Of a DNA stretch of 64,000 bases, positions 31,695 through 45,900 are shown in pieces. The translations under genes were made by a program, and so were the position numbers. A model generated the notes under the pieces. The model was not told where the DNA came from and did not search any database. It saw only the letters and a list, made by a program, of their open reading frames with translations. Source of the stretch: Anas platyrhynchos (Eukaryota > Chordata > Aves > Anseriformes > Anatidae); contig NC_092606.1 of NCBI RefSeq assembly GCF_047663525.1, positions 5,082,501-5,146,500 of the forward strand, read 5' to 3'. The first letter of the stretch is position 1, and each line of letters opens with the position of its first letter.

Positions 31695-34600
31695 ATGAAG
31701 GTGAAGAAGAGCAGCGGGGCCGGCACCGGAGCCGGGACCGGTACCGGCACCGGGAGCGGAGCGGCGGCGGCGGCGCGCACCGAGGAGGAGCTGGGGCGCA
31801 AGGCGCTCATCGGGCCCGACGATGTGCTGGGGCTGCAGCGGGTCACCAGCGGTACGGGGGGGCACCGGGGGGATTTTGGGGGTGATGGGGGGGGAACCGG
31901 GGGGCACGGGGAAGCGGTGACCCCGAGAAAGGGGATGGAATGGGGATGGGGAGTTGGGGTGCGGTGCTGCAGGGGGTGGGGGATGCGGCACCGGCAGGGT
32001 TGGGGATGTGGACACCCCCCCCCCCGTTACCCCCCAGGGATGCTCAGGTCGGGGAGCAGCCCCCTGCCCCATAGGGATGCTCAGGTCGGGGAACAGCCCC
32101 CCTGAAGTCCCCCTGCCCCACAGGGATGCTCATATTGGGGAGCAGCCCTCCTTGAAGCCCCCTGCCCTACAGGGATGCTTGGGTCAGGGAGCAGCCCCCC
32201 TGCAACCCCCCTGCCCCATAGGGATGCTTAGATCAGGGAGCAGCCCCCTTGCAGCCCCACTGGCTGCAGGGATGCTCAGGTTGGGGAGCAGCCCCCCTGC
32301 CCCACAGGGATGCTCATATTGGGGAGCAGCCCCCCACTGTTGGGGGTGGGAGGTCAGGGCAGAGATGCTCCCCGTTGTCCCCCTCCTGCTGCTGTGCCCC
32401 TTACATGCGGGGCTGGGCCAAGCTGAACCCCCAGCCCGTGCCCCCTGCAGCGGTGTGGGGGCCCCAGATCCAGCGAGGAGGGGGGGGCTCCTTTGCCGCA
32501 GACCCCTCCTGTAGCACCGCTGCTCCTCGGAGCATCCTGGGGGGAGCCTGCAGGAGGAGGGTTTGTTGTGCTTGGCCGCACAGCTCGGCTGGGACCAGGC
32601 GGTCACTGGCGTTGGATCTGCTGGGATTGCAGCACCACGGGTCGGGAGAAGATGTGTGCCTGGCTGTAGCTCTGCCAGCCTGTCCTGCTGCCCCCCCCGG
32701 ACCCTACTGCATCCCCCCGGGTCGCCTCTTTGGGTTGTCTCCCTGCAGGCAGCGTGCTGAGCAACAGGGGAAGAGGAGAGGGCTGGCAGGGGTTTGGGGG
32801 TGACCTGGGTGGCCGGCCATGCGCCCCTTTGCCTTGGAGAGCTCTGTGATGTGGCATCGGGGCAGGATTCATGTCTCAGGCTGGTGTTGTGCTGCCTGAC
32901 AAGCCCTGGGGAGAAAGGATGTGGTCGGGAGTGTCGTGCGTGCAGGCGGCCCCGCGGGCCTGCGTGCTGAGTGAGGTGGGGTGAGAGGCAGGAAGGGTGG
33001 GGAGAAAGCGGGGGCAACCACGGGGAAGGGGTCAGGGAGGCTCCTGGGAAGAGGGGCTGGTGATTTGGGGGGTCCTGGGGTCCGGCTGAGGTGCTGTGGT
33101 GGGCTGCAGTGGTGTGCTTCAGGCCCAGAAATGCTGCTGCCTGTAGCAGGAGGCACTGAAGCGTGCTGCCAGCGTTCTCGGGGGAGCAGCAGTTGGGTGG
33201 TGAAGCCGGCGATGGCTGCGTTAAGCGCTTCATGTCCCTGCTTTATGGGGTCCTGCGTGTCCCTGCCTTCGGTGGTGGTGTCTGGAGGGGCTGCAGACAC
33301 GCGGCCAAACCTTGCCCTGGCTCCCGGGGCCTGCAGACCTCACGTGGCGTCACCGTGGCCGGCACGGGGCTGGTTTCCTGCCTCTTCCAGCCTCTGGAGC
33401 ACAGGAAGGACAGAGGAAATGTGTGGAAATGCCTCGCTGCCCTCCTGGTAGGAGGCTTGCTGGTGTCAGGGTAACTCAGGGGGTGCAGAAGGGTCCTGAA
33501 AAACAAGGACCAGGCACCACAACCTGGCTAACGCCTGGGAAGTGCTTGCCTGTCCTGCTGGGCACGTGGCAGCTGTCACCACCTGAAGTCCTCAGTGCTC
33601 ATTTTTGGGGTGTGGGTGTACAATTTGTCCACGTCGAGCGGGTCTCATTGCCTGACTGTACTTTGCAGCACCCCTCCTCAAGGTGTTTCCCACCTGGCGG
33701 CTTTAGCAGCAGTATTTTTATAGTCCTTAACACGTAACGCTTATTTGGGGCGTTTTGTGGCCTTTACTCATTTCCACGGGGTCACAGCAAGCTCGTAAAA
33801 AGAGACTGGAATTTTTGGCATCGTGAAACCATTCCAGGCTTGTGCTCCAAGCAGAGGGTGCTGCATGGAGGAGGAAGGACCAGGCTGTGGGAGAGACGTT
33901 CATGGCTGCCCCAGCCTGTCCCTTGTGAAGTTGGGGCAGAAATGATGCTTTTGGTGCACTTCTGTGACCCCAAAGTACACGTGTGCAGGGCCGTGGCCAA
34001 GTTCACACTTCAGTATATAGTTAAAGGCCTCTTGAAATCTTCCTGCCATGTCCCTGTAGATTTTTATCCCTGCTGGTCTCTGATAGGCAAACTTTTCTCC
34101 CCATTTTCCATGGGACAGCACCTCACAGAAACCACCCAGGACAGGATTTACCCACACCAAAGATGCGTGCTGGACCTCTCCGGGGTGTGTGTCTGTCCTC
34201 GCCGAGCGTCCAGCACTGAGTGGCCCCAAAGGAGGGGAAGGATCGTGCAGCAGGGGATGCCAAAATGATATTACTTCCTGAGAGCCTCATTCTAGCTCCT
34301 CGTTCTCACCTCCCTCTCTTCCTCTTCAACTTTTGGCTTAAGCACTGCCATAAACCCGGATCCGACTCCTTCCTCATTCTTTCTGCACGCAGCTCGGTGT
34401 ATGCAGCCTTGGGGTTATGTGCCTGGGGTTAGGACAATATTTAGGGTGTGCCTTGTGACTGGCTTGAATTTGGAAGGAGGATATGAACTGGGGGACATGG
34501 GGAATGCTCCTCAGACCAGGAGAAAGACCAGCAACTAGTCTCTCCTGTCTGTGTTTTAATGTGTGGCGAATAAGTGAAGCTTGTAAGGAGTATCTGGTAT

Positions 34601-37600
34601 CCTCACCTTGGTCACGTATGTCTTTTAAAGGGTATTAACAGCAGTGAAAGGCCTTGAGATGCATTAAGGGGACCATCAGAGAATGGTAAATGGAGAGGTA
34701 CATAGTTAGAATTTTTTTTTTTTTTTTCTTCAGCCCTCTTCTTAATTAATCCCTTCCCTTTGCAAACCTCAGTGCTTGTGCCACCAAGTCATCCAGACTC
34801 GTGGCCACAGTCACCCTCCTTTCAGCAGTCCTGGCTCTGATGCCCGCAGTCGTGGTGCCCCAGCCAGTTTGAAGTTGAAGCAGAAGTCGGTGATGGGGTG
34901 AGAATTGCAACAGCAAAGTCCTGGTACCCTGAGCATCCCTGGAAGTTCCAGATGGGGTTTGTGAGTTAGGAGAGGGACCACAGCGGGTGGCTGGGGTGGT
35001 AGCAGGGCACTGTGCTTGCTCCAGGAGGCCCCTTCCAGCCCTGTGCATTTGGGGTGCTCTGACCCTGCAGGAGCTCTTTTGGAGCCAAGCTTTGCTGTCC
35101 TGTGCTTGCTCTGCCTGCTGCAGATCTGCTCAGGAAGCACAGCTGGGCTTTCCCTTTCTGATAGGTACAGCTGACGAGTGACTAAATGTTAAATGTCTTG
35201 GGCTGGGGAGCTGGAGAAGCAGGATGTGGCTCTGTGGCAAAGTGCGCTCGCTGCTAAACCAGAGAAACCCCTTCTGTAACCAGCCAGAAAAGCCAGCTGG
35301 GCTCTGCTCTTAATGTCTTCCTAATAAGCTTAAAGGGGGAGTTGTGCAAACTGTCCTGCATATGCTGTGTCCTTTCAATGTTAAACTCTCCAGTGGTTCC
35401 AGATCACTTCTGGGCACTAAAAAGCCTGACGGGTCTGGGGGGCTGCCCCGGGGTCTTTTGGCTTTTTTTCCTGATTTTGGCTGGACTGGATCTGGTGCCA
35501 CTCCAGCTAGATTAGGTGTAAGCAAACGAACCACTTCCTTTGCAATTAGCAGGATTTGTTACTTGCTCACACAACTGTGCTTGCAAAGAGGAAAACCTTG
35601 TGACGTGATTAACTTGGGATTAGCAAAAGGAGCAGGGCAGAGCTCACTTCAAATTGCTATTAATTACCACAGCAGCCAGAGGATCAGAGGAGCCCGCTTG
35701 CAGTTATTGGGATGTCGGTGTCTGCAAATGCCACGTTCTGCTCTGTGGGGCCAGCTGAGAAGCTGGGGCCCAGTGTCCCTTGTCCCCAATGTCCCTTGCC
35801 CCCGGTGTCCCTTGTCCCGGTGTCTTTGACCACGCTGAATCTTGCAGCTTTGCTGGGTCATGCCATGCTACTCCCACATTAGCTGCAGGGCAAAGCTAAT
35901 TCCAGCAGAGCTTTAATTTCTTTCTCTGTCTTTGGGGTTGGAGCTGTCGGTGGTCAGCAGGAAGGTGATATTCCTGCCTTTGCAATACCAGCCCCTTTTG
36001 GCAGCATGTGATAGCACCTGCTGTCAAACAGACATGTAACAAAAGGCACGAGGTTGCCCTGTGTATAATAATCTCAGGCACCTGTACAGTTTGCCTCTAA
36101 TAATATAAAGCTGATCTTGTAAGCTTTATATTTTAAGCTTTGCTCTAAAGCTTATTTTGTCTTAGAAAACCAAAGGGTTAAATAATTGATTACATACTCA
36201 GGAACAATTACAAAACAAAACCTAAGTATAAGGAACATGCACTTAATCATTCCTGAAACTAATCTCTTCCTTGAGCTGTCATTTAGGATTTCTCTGAGAC
36301 TTCTCTCAGCAGCTTTAGCTAAAGGCCAGCTTGGCAGAGGGCTGCCTGAACGGGCAGGGCAGCCCGTCGGTGGGTGCCTTTCCTACCCGATTTGCTGTAG
36401 CGTTAACAGGACGCTGATGTGTGCAAATCAATCTCCAAAGCCGTGCCTATGGACTATGACTTTCCTTTCCTTCCCCAATTAATTGAGGAAATTTATTGTA
36501 CGAAGAGCTGTGACTAGCTGGGGGTGTTTGTCAGGAGGTTAATGAATCACCGTTCTGACTTGTCCGGGGCTGTGATGTGTAAAAGTGTTTTGATATGCTG
36601 ATTTCTCCTAGCAGAGCGGCATCCCAGGGCTATGTCAAGCTGCTGTCACCGTGGCTTCTTTCCCAGGCAACACAACATACGTCGAGAACCTTTTCAAGGC
36701 TTTGTGACAACTCACATCCGAAAGTGTTGTGTAGATGAAGGGTTTTGTTCGCAGTCTCACGCTACAATATGGCCTGCGAGATTTCCAAGGGGAGCACACA
36801 TGGCATGTGTGTAGCCCAGGGTGCCGAGCTGGCAGCTGAGTGGGCTTCTCCTTCTGCCAGTGTTGCTGGTTGGGGCCATTCCGGGTGGAAATGGCAAAGA
36901 TAACTAAATAAATAGATAAAGGGAAAGCTGTGGTGCGGGATGGGGGAGTCAGCTTAGTGCAGGGCCTGGTTGCTTTGGGTTAGTCCTGTGCAAGACTAAT
37001 GTGAGCTGATTTTGGTAATGTTCTCCACTTGTTAAATTTCTCCGCATCGTTTCAGACTTTGTGTGCAGTCAGCATAAACCAGGGGGCAAGAAACAGCGTT
37101 TGGAGGCCTTAGGGATGAAGAAAAGGGCAGCTCCTACCTTCCTGAACAAGGCCTGGAGAGCTGTGGTCAAATTAATTGTGAGAGGGTGAGGTCTGGAAAG
37201 CTCTAGCAACAAATAAAAGGGAAAAAAAAGCAGGCTGCGTGTGTTGTTTGGGAAGGCAGGCTGCCGTGTGGGTGCACCTGATGGGTTACAAGGACCACCA
37301 CAAACACCCCAGCTCAGACCCTGCCTGGATGCACTCCACGCTTAACGCACAAATGTGTCGCTGCAGAAAAGCTCCTGTGGGAATCCTCCTAGAGCAAGAG
37401 CTGCTTTCTCCGGGGCATTCGCAGCAGGCTAATTACCGAGCCAGGCAGGAGGGCTGCAGGTGCCTCCCTCCCTGATTACCCCTGGCCTTTGCTCATCCCA
37501 CGGCTTTAGAAATGGAGTGGGGAGATCCTGTCCTCTCAGCAGCTTCCCCAGAGCAGCAGGGTGCTGGAGGCACCCCCCGGGGAGCGAGGGGTCCGATCTC

Positions 37601-39961
37601 GGTGCCGAATGTGCAGCAGGGCGATGAGGCAGTCGTGGGGAGCTCTGCCATGAGGTGCCACGTGCTGCTTCAGGATCTTGGCTTGCTTGTCCGCCGTCCT
37701 CTTTACAGGGCTTGAACTGCTGAGGCAAAGGGCAGGGGAGATGGTTTAGTGTTTTCATTAGCTGAACTCTGGTTGTCTAAGCAGACGTATCAGTACTGCC
37801 TGAAACCTGCCCTGCCTTCCCCTTGAGGTCTCGGACTCAGTCCTGCGTCAACGCTCTGCGTCTTGACTGGGTTTGTGCTATTTTTGCTCGCTTCCTCCTG
37901 AGGCTCTCCAATCTGATAATCTCCTAATCTCCAGCTCCTAGCAACTCATCTGCAGTTGTCTTTGCTTGATACCTGGCTTACATCTTGGGAGCAGTCTTCA
38001 AAATAGCTTCTGACCTTGTTGCCTAATGCATGTTAAGAAATAGGCCTGCGTGGCAACAGGGGCTGTCTCAACCCCTAAATTCTTGTGATTGCCTGTGCTG
38101 GGGAGAGGTGTTCCTATCACAAGTCACTGACATTGCATTTGTTTCTTGTATGGCATCTTCCTGATTTGCATTCTTCACCACCAGAGTTTGAGTTCTTCCT
38201 TACCCCTGCTACGCTCCGCTCTCCTCTCTGGGTGATTAAAGCTTAAAATAGGAGCTGCCCAATCTCAGTTTGGACGCTCTGATGAGCAGCACAGAAATAT
38301 CTCTGATGTCTGTGGGAGAGGACACGTGCTTTCCCCTGGTTGCAGAGAAGGAGAGGAGATCTTGAAAAGAAGCATGACAAGCAGCGCTAACCCTTTCACT
38401 CCTCTGAACAACTTCTCTTCATAAAATGTGCCTGGTGAGGTGGTTGCAAAGGACACCTGAAGTTTTAGCACTGACTTTTAGCTTTCTCTGATGAGGATTA
38501 AACACCTAATCTCATCCCCGGGATAACTGAAATAACAGGGAGAGGGCAGGAGGAGAAAGTGCCTTCATTAGCTTTCCTCTTCTGGGGATAGGCATTGTAT
38601 GATTTCTCACCTTTGTGTTCAACATCAGCTTGTTAAAATATATGTCTGGAAATAAGAATGAGGGTTCACACTGTACCACTGCTCGCAAAAGAACAGGCAG
38701 TACCTGCTGCTATTGTCTGGGCTGTGTTGTTGGTTTCTTTTGCAATCTCAGTTGTTCTTTGGAGGGGAGGAAGGGTTCCCAGGTCAGAACTGGCTCTTTG
38801 CTGGGTGAGGACAGTGGAGGTACCACCTCAGAGCTGTAAACAGGGAACGAGCAGCCACTCTGTCTCATAACAAAGCTGGAGATCTCTTGATGAACGCCAA
38901 AATATACATTTTTGTTTGTTTGTTTGTTTAAGCACTGTTTTACACAAAGGGGATAGGAGAATTCATACAGAAATCCATTGTGTCTGGCTCAGGAAGTCCA
39001 CCACCTCTGCTGCTTCCTGAGACTGCCGCGGTGTTGCTAGTTGTGCTTCCAGCCTCTTCAAAACCATGGTAGGTCTTAAGATAGAAAATGTCCATAAGAG
39101 TAGGGACTTGCAGATTTTTGGGTGTGATACAGAGAATATGGGGAATAAAAAGCCAAAGAAGCACGAGCAGGAAGAGTACTAGGCTTGGCCAATTTGCAAG
39201 AGTTTGCTCTGTGCTTTGAGCACAACTTGGTGAGCCTCTTCCAGGAGGATTTTGGGTTTGGAAGTCTGGGATATAGCAATTCTCTGTGCTTTAGGAAGGA
39301 GTAGGAAATGCTTCTCTTTTGTGATTTGTTTTTGCACTACTTACTATGGGTACGCCTCAGAACAAAAGACAAGCTGCTGGGTTTTCTAAGATGATGCTGA
39401 TGAGTCCATTCCTCCATTCAGAGGGTGCTTTCCATCAGTGGTGAATCAGCTGAGTACTGAGGGCTTGTGAGACACCGTGATTATTGGGTTCCTGATGGGG
39501 AAACAACACAGCCTGCTTTGGGGGAAGCAGAAGAAACAAGAAAATATTCTGTCCTGAGCGACCAAAACTACCTTTTTTGTAATGATCCACTTCATTTAAT
39601 GGAGGCTTGAGCAGCATTATGTCTCACTGAAGCAGACGTGGATGCTGCCTCCATTCCCCGAATTGTGCTTACTGGGACTTAGGGTAATGAAAGCAGATGA
39701 TGCATTTAAGTGCGTCATGGAAGTGTGGGCAACTGGGCCCTGCAGTAATTTAAAAATAAGCGTGTGTGAGATGAGATTAGCAAATTTGACAGTGCTCAGC
39801 TAAGCAGAAGTTTCTGCCAATTCCAAGCACAACATTCCCGATAAGACCTACCAGTGTGCCACGGGTTTCTACTGTGTTTGGGAAGAACATGACTACAGAT
39901 TTTTATCTATTTATTTTATTTATTTTTTTTTTAAGTACCGACTAAGATGAATATACACTTT

Positions 39962-39994
<33 letters not shown>

Positions 39995-42900
39995 GCACTT
40001 GATTGCAGTGCTTTCCCTCTATGGTAGCTAATCCTCCCAGCCATCACCCGGTTAGATACTGGCATGCTGATTAAAATAAATGAAGGGTTTCAAATACTTT
40101 CCGTGCAAAAAGAGTTGGGGAAAAAAAATAGCTCAGGGGTGCCAACGTCAGGAGCAGGAGCCCGATGGGGATTCTGCTTGGGGTTTATTCCTCTTCCGGG
40201 GGCTCGGCTTCGCTCTCCTCTCCTGTGGATGAGTCGGGGCCAGTTGCTGTAGCAACACTGCTGCCAAGGAGGGGGATAAAGCTGTTGCCATGGTGCTGGA
40301 AAGGAAGGAATCCTGCAGAAGGAAAACACTTAATAATTAACTTGCAGAGAAATGCAGCTTCAGGCTTGTCTTCGTGCTCTAGGGAAAGTGTCCCGGGCTC
40401 CCAGGTGACTGCGAGCCCGTCCTGCAGCCCCTTGCCTTGATGGAGAGCAGCTGGCCGAGCGTGGCTGTGGGAGGTGAATTCGGGGCTGCAGCTGCTCTGA
40501 GGTGGGAAGGTGTAGGACGAAATAAGAATTTGGGCTGGCTGTTGTCTTAGTTCCTAAAATTACCGTGTGACTGCATGGCATCTGCATGAAGACTGCTCAA
40601 CTTTGGGGCATAGGGCAAGGGGTTTATATAAATTTCTGGCCCCTCACCCTGGGTAGAGTTAAAACAAGGACAGAAAAGACAATGTCATGCACTTCTTAGG
40701 GCATTTCATCTAGCAGTAGGCGTTTGTTTTCTTGTGGCTGTGAAAAGATTGAGCTTTTATCTTATTCTTCCTGCTAGCGCAGGTACCCGTGTTAGATTTA
40801 ATTTGTGCCGTGTTGACAGGAAAAGGGAAACCTCCCTGCCAAATGCCAGAGAGGCTTCAAGCACAATTCTGTCTTAAAGCCCGTTTCCTTTGAGCATTCA
40901 CCATCTGGTGGTGGTGGTGGAGAGTAGTAAAATCGTCTGGAGAGTAGGTTTAATACTCGTGTTCATCGTCCCAGTGAGCGCTCAGACAGTCCTCCAAGTT
41001 AAGAAGATTTGCAAAGAATAAAAGGCTTCCAGGAAGGTAAAGGTGCTGGATGTGCAATTCGCATTGAGCCACGGCTAGGAACAATCTTTCATAATGCTGA
41101 CTGTGGCTGTCTTTGTCTTTCGCTGCAGAGGGGTCTGATTTCTTTAATTACAGATTCCAGCATGAGAGCTTGTTGTTTGGTAGCTGCAACGTGTGGCATT
41201 TGGGATGTTCTTTCGCTGCAGCAGAGCAAGCTTTTATTTGCTGCTTATCTACAGGATGTGAACCATAACCCCAAGCCATAATGTAGGTACCTGATTTGTT
41301 GCACCTGTGCTGACGTAGGAGTTGTAATAGACAGGTGTGATCTCCAACAGCACCGTGACTTGGGTTTGTATATTTAATGAGTAAGCCCCAGGTGGATGGA
41401 TATATTTAGAAATAGGAAAAGCAAACAGAAGTAAGTCATTAACTTGGACTAACAACTGGCATTAGTATCTTAGAATTAGAATGTTAAAGTATTACCTCTA
41501 CCTTGAAACTTCTAAAAGAAGTCTTCTAGAACACGCAGATGCATTGTCATTCAACAGCTATCTTGGCTTTCATACGCACATTTGTTTAGATTTGCCAGGA
41601 CAAATTATTGGAGCTGCTTTCAATCTGTGCTTATCAGCAAAGTGAAAAGTAATCAGGAGGCACCAGCACTCTTTCTGCAGAGGGGAAGCTGATATCCAGG
41701 CCAGAAGGCTGCTCAAGGCACAGCAGGGCTGACGCTTGGAACGATGACTTTCTACCAAAGACACCGCCACTGGAGGAAGCAGGGAAAGGCTCTGTTCCCA
41801 GAGCAGTTCCTCGTACTGGGAAAGGCTTCAACGCCATTTCCAGTGCTGAGGAAAAAGTCCTGGCATGGGACAAGCCAACAAGAGGTTGTGTTTTGTCTGC
41901 AGAGGGCTGGAGATAGCAGAGGTGGCACAAGGGAGGAGGACAATTCCTGTTCCAGCTAAGTGCAGGCGGCTTAGTGCCCACAAAGCTGCTTAGCGCATGC
42001 ATTTTGCCAGAGGGCAGCTTTTAAAAGAGGCAAAGCCTCTTACACTGAGAAGGCAAGGATTTGGTGGAGGTGCTGACTATTCTCAATACCCTGAGGAGAA
42101 ATGGAACCAGGGGATGCTGGCACAAAGTTGGAAAAAAGTGATGACCTTTTAGCACTGGGGCAGAGAGGCCTTTTTCCCATTCTGTCCAAGCAGGGCAGCG
42201 TGAGCACGCAGTACTGGGGCTGTCTTTGTAGACATCAAGCCTTCACTTTAATTTGCTTTCCTCTGCAGATTATTTGTGCACTCCAGAGGAAAATGTTTAC
42301 AAGATAGACTTCACCAGGTTCAAAATCCGGGACATGGAATCTGGCACGGTGTTGTTTGAAATCACCAAACCAGCAGCATCAGGTGAGTGTGCACACAAAA
42401 TACTGTTTAAATGAAGAAAAAAATGCTCATGTCTGCTTCCTTTTGCCATGCCCTTTACTCAACGTGTTTTGCAAAAATAGGAGACGCTTTCACCTACAAG
42501 AGGGTTTGAGTCCCAGCTTGCAGCAGAAGTCCTATTCAGGTACCACTTTGTACTAATAGTGAACAGAAGTCATTGCTACTGTATTCTTGTGATTGCCATC
42601 TGTGGTGAGAAAGGACAGATGGATATGGTAAATAGAAGCAAAGAAGGAGGAGGTCAGCACTTGTTACTTTGCTGGCTGTTCATCAGCTAGAGTCCTCCTC
42701 TTCCTAGCTTAGCTGTTAGCCTCATGGCTTTTGGTCAGGAGTCTTGAAAATGGTGTTTCCAAAAGGGACAACCTTTATGTCAGATGTGCAAACTGAAAAT
42801 TTGCATCCTACTCTCACCTCCATTAATTTGTTAGGTGTTACTTGTAAGCATCGAAGTGTTACTGTTACCAGCGATAAAATGAAACACCAGTGCAACTGTT

Positions 42901-45900
42901 CTTTTCATGATCACTTATTGTTTTGTATCTTCCTCATTCCCCTGCATGTGAGAGGAAGTTTTCTGTAGCTTAGAGATAACAGACCTGGTATACTAAGGTG
43001 AAATGGCTTGTACAGAGTCACCCTGCAATCCTGAATCAGAGGTAGGAGCAGTAAGTGCCTTCAGAAGATGTGTATAAACCAAAGGGCAGTCTTGCAAACA
43101 CTCACTGAGTGACCAGCAGTGGATGGCTTAGAGAGGACAGGAAGGTGGTAAGCCCATCATCCAGCATTCTTGGAATAGTTTCCTGGCCTATATTATTGTA
43201 TGATTGCAGGAGTTCCTTTGGAGCAGATGATGTCATCATATTTAATAGCCTTCATTTTTTTTTTTTTTGTCCTATGGCAAGGAATCTCCCTGCTTAACCA
43301 CATGCTATGGTTAGGACTGCCTACTTTTGCTTTGGATCTATTGCATGCTCATGTCTATTGCATTAAGTGTCCTATAATTATTGCACTAGAAGAGACGGTG
43401 AGCAGCTAAGTTTTAAAGCTCCCAATTTATATACTCTCAAAAAACAGAGTTTCGCCTCCCTTCAGTGTCAGCAAGAGAAACCTAAGAGGAACTTTGTAAC
43501 GCAGATAAGAGTTTGGTTTGTTTGTTGTTTCTCTTCTTCTTCTTCTTTTTATTCTATTTTTTTTTTAAAGAAATACCTTTAAGGAAATTGTCTTGATAAC
43601 AATTTAAAGTTCGTTCTGTACAAAGTTGCCCCCCCTCATACCATACTGACTCTGAAATTCTTGTGTGAATCTCATTGTGACTTATTTTATGAACTTGGAT
43701 AATAAATCTGTTAACGAATTGAGTGTAATGAAATCACTGAAGTGGCTCCTATTAACAATAAGGAAAATAAGAATTAGAATCTCTAATGCATAGGTCATAC
43801 TCCTTTAGTTTGGTGAGGAACCCAGAAACTTTGATCTGTGAACCTTTTTGCTCTTAAGGCACGTTTTTTTAGTTAAAATAAACAACCATTTACTGTTTGT
43901 GCAGACTCTTTACAGAGAGCTCTTTGTTGATTCAGTGTTCTGCCAGAAGGGAGCTTTAGGTATGTTTTGTCCAGGAGAATTGATTTCTGGCACTGCCAAA
44001 TCAATTGAAATGGTGCAGTCTGGGGCACATAAGGAGAGCAAAACTGCCACTGAAGCTGAGATCAGTGCTTATTGAGGAATAAATCACCTAACAAGGAACA
44101 TACCACCTATTTTTCACAGTGGTAGTATCAAAAAGAATGTTCTCCAGGTGCAGTCTGTGTGTTGGGCTCTGTGTGAATATAGGCATAAATTTGCCAACCT
44201 CATCAGTGAGCAGAAGAGCCTGGGAAAGGTGCGTTCTGGTGCACAATGTCCTCTAGGTTTTTTACTGTGCTTCATCGTATTGTGCAGACTCTAGAAAGAC
44301 ACGGAGAGGTTCTCTGTGGAGGAGAGGAAAGTTAATGTGGTATTTTCACTGGATTTCTGTTTCTCAGACGACAGTGATGGAGCTTTGCTTTGCGCTTTTC
44401 CAGAACGTGAACACAATGACAAGAAGGACATTGACCCAAATGCAGGCCGGTTTGTACGCTATCAGTTTACCCCAGCTTTTCTTAGACTTCGGCAAGTGGG
44501 AGCCACGTAAGTAATTGCTCCTGTCCTACCTTGTCCAGTGCAGGAAACAACTGGAATCTTATAAAAAGTGGCTGTTGCTTGTTGATCCTGTCAGGAAGCT
44601 GAGTTAATAGGGATCTTTTGGTATGATCTCCAAACATATTTAATGTGTGCCTGGCTTTCTCCATTCCTTTAGCTTGTTTACATACCTCAGGAATAGGCAT
44701 CAGGTTGAGGAGATTAATGCTAAAAGAGGCAAAATGATGGGCAGACCACCCAGATATTCCAACTCATTTGCACCAGAATAATGTTTGACGTGTCTTGTAG
44801 TACACGTGCATCCACCAATAAACCACAGCAAAATATGACACCTAAAGGATCTTTCTGTAAAGCATCAGGCCAAAGTTATTGCTCCTGTAATACAGGTGAA
44901 AGGCCACATCATTTCTGTAGTATAAGTTAAGCTTGGAGTAATTTATCTGTGGTTATATAGTGTGCACGGGGAGATGCAATTTTGGCTTGTATTTCCTTTT
45001 CTAACCCCAAAGTAGTTGTCGGGGGAGGTTCTTTGTCTGTACTGGAGATTTTAGAAGGATATGGGTCATTATATGGCAGGTTCTTTGTTATCTTTCTTTT
45101 TCTGTACATTCACTTAAGTTTAAATTAGATCTAATTAAGAGCTTTATGCCCATTGCTATTACAGCATTAAGTCCATAATACTATAATTGAGCATCAGTTA
45201 CAGTTTGTAGTAAGAACCTATTTTTTTTACGTATGCAAAATCATGTTGGATTGCAGTTTGATAGATCCCATCAGCAGGAAACATATATTTAACAAAAACT
45301 GAAAAAAAAAAGGAGATAAATTAAAATTCAGCATTTGGTTGTGATAAAAAAAAAAAGAATTACAATTTGTTGACAGAGTGTTTAGAGTAAAGTTGCACAT
45401 AACCACTTCCTCCTCGTTTTAAAGAGCTACACCGTTTAGATTTTGTCTTGGAAGAAAAAATTATGTACCATTTAGCAGCTTTTTGACTGCTATTCTGTTA
45501 AAATGGTAAACACACAACTTCTGATTTGTGCTAAACTACTCACAATGTATTCCAAGTCTAGTTATAATTAGTGTATCATATATAATTAACACTACCTTTC
45601 TCTCAGAGGTCATGCTTCCTAGTAAGATAAACTTGAATTTGGAGCTGATTGAAACTTCTTCCCTTTTACTATTTAAAAAACAGAAAAGGATGAAAGACAG
45701 TTTATCAGTATATCTGTTTTATTTTTAATGCCTATCAGAAGAATTAAAATAATTTAATAGCAGTGTAACTTGAATGCAATGCAATAAGGAACTTCTACTG
45801 AGTGACCTAGTGAAGTACCCGGTATATTTAGAGGGATCTGTTTTTCACTGAAGATGATTTTAAGATTGTCTTGTGTTTCCTTCTTTTTTTTTTTCGTAGT

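Larger units (their letters stand above)
32343..42268 (+). other. Rest of UNC119 intron 1
   Basis: No exon, RNA gene or full transposon is recognised here. GC content falls progressively between about 33.4 and 36 kb and stays low, apart from moderately GC-rich stretches near 37.2-37.7 kb and 41.7-42.0 kb. Short open frames lack conserved motifs. Regulatory elements may be present but cannot be called from one sequence. Confidence 0.5.

Noticed and set aside
32036-32342. CRISPR array
   Set aside because: Unit lengths vary, there are no unique spacers of constant length, and the host is a vertebrate. It is a minisatellite.
34980-35060. Possible CR1 LINE 3' end (CCCCTTCCAGCCC)
   Set aside because: One short match to the typical CR1 tail is not enough; no terminal octamer repeats or reverse-transcriptase fragment are seen.
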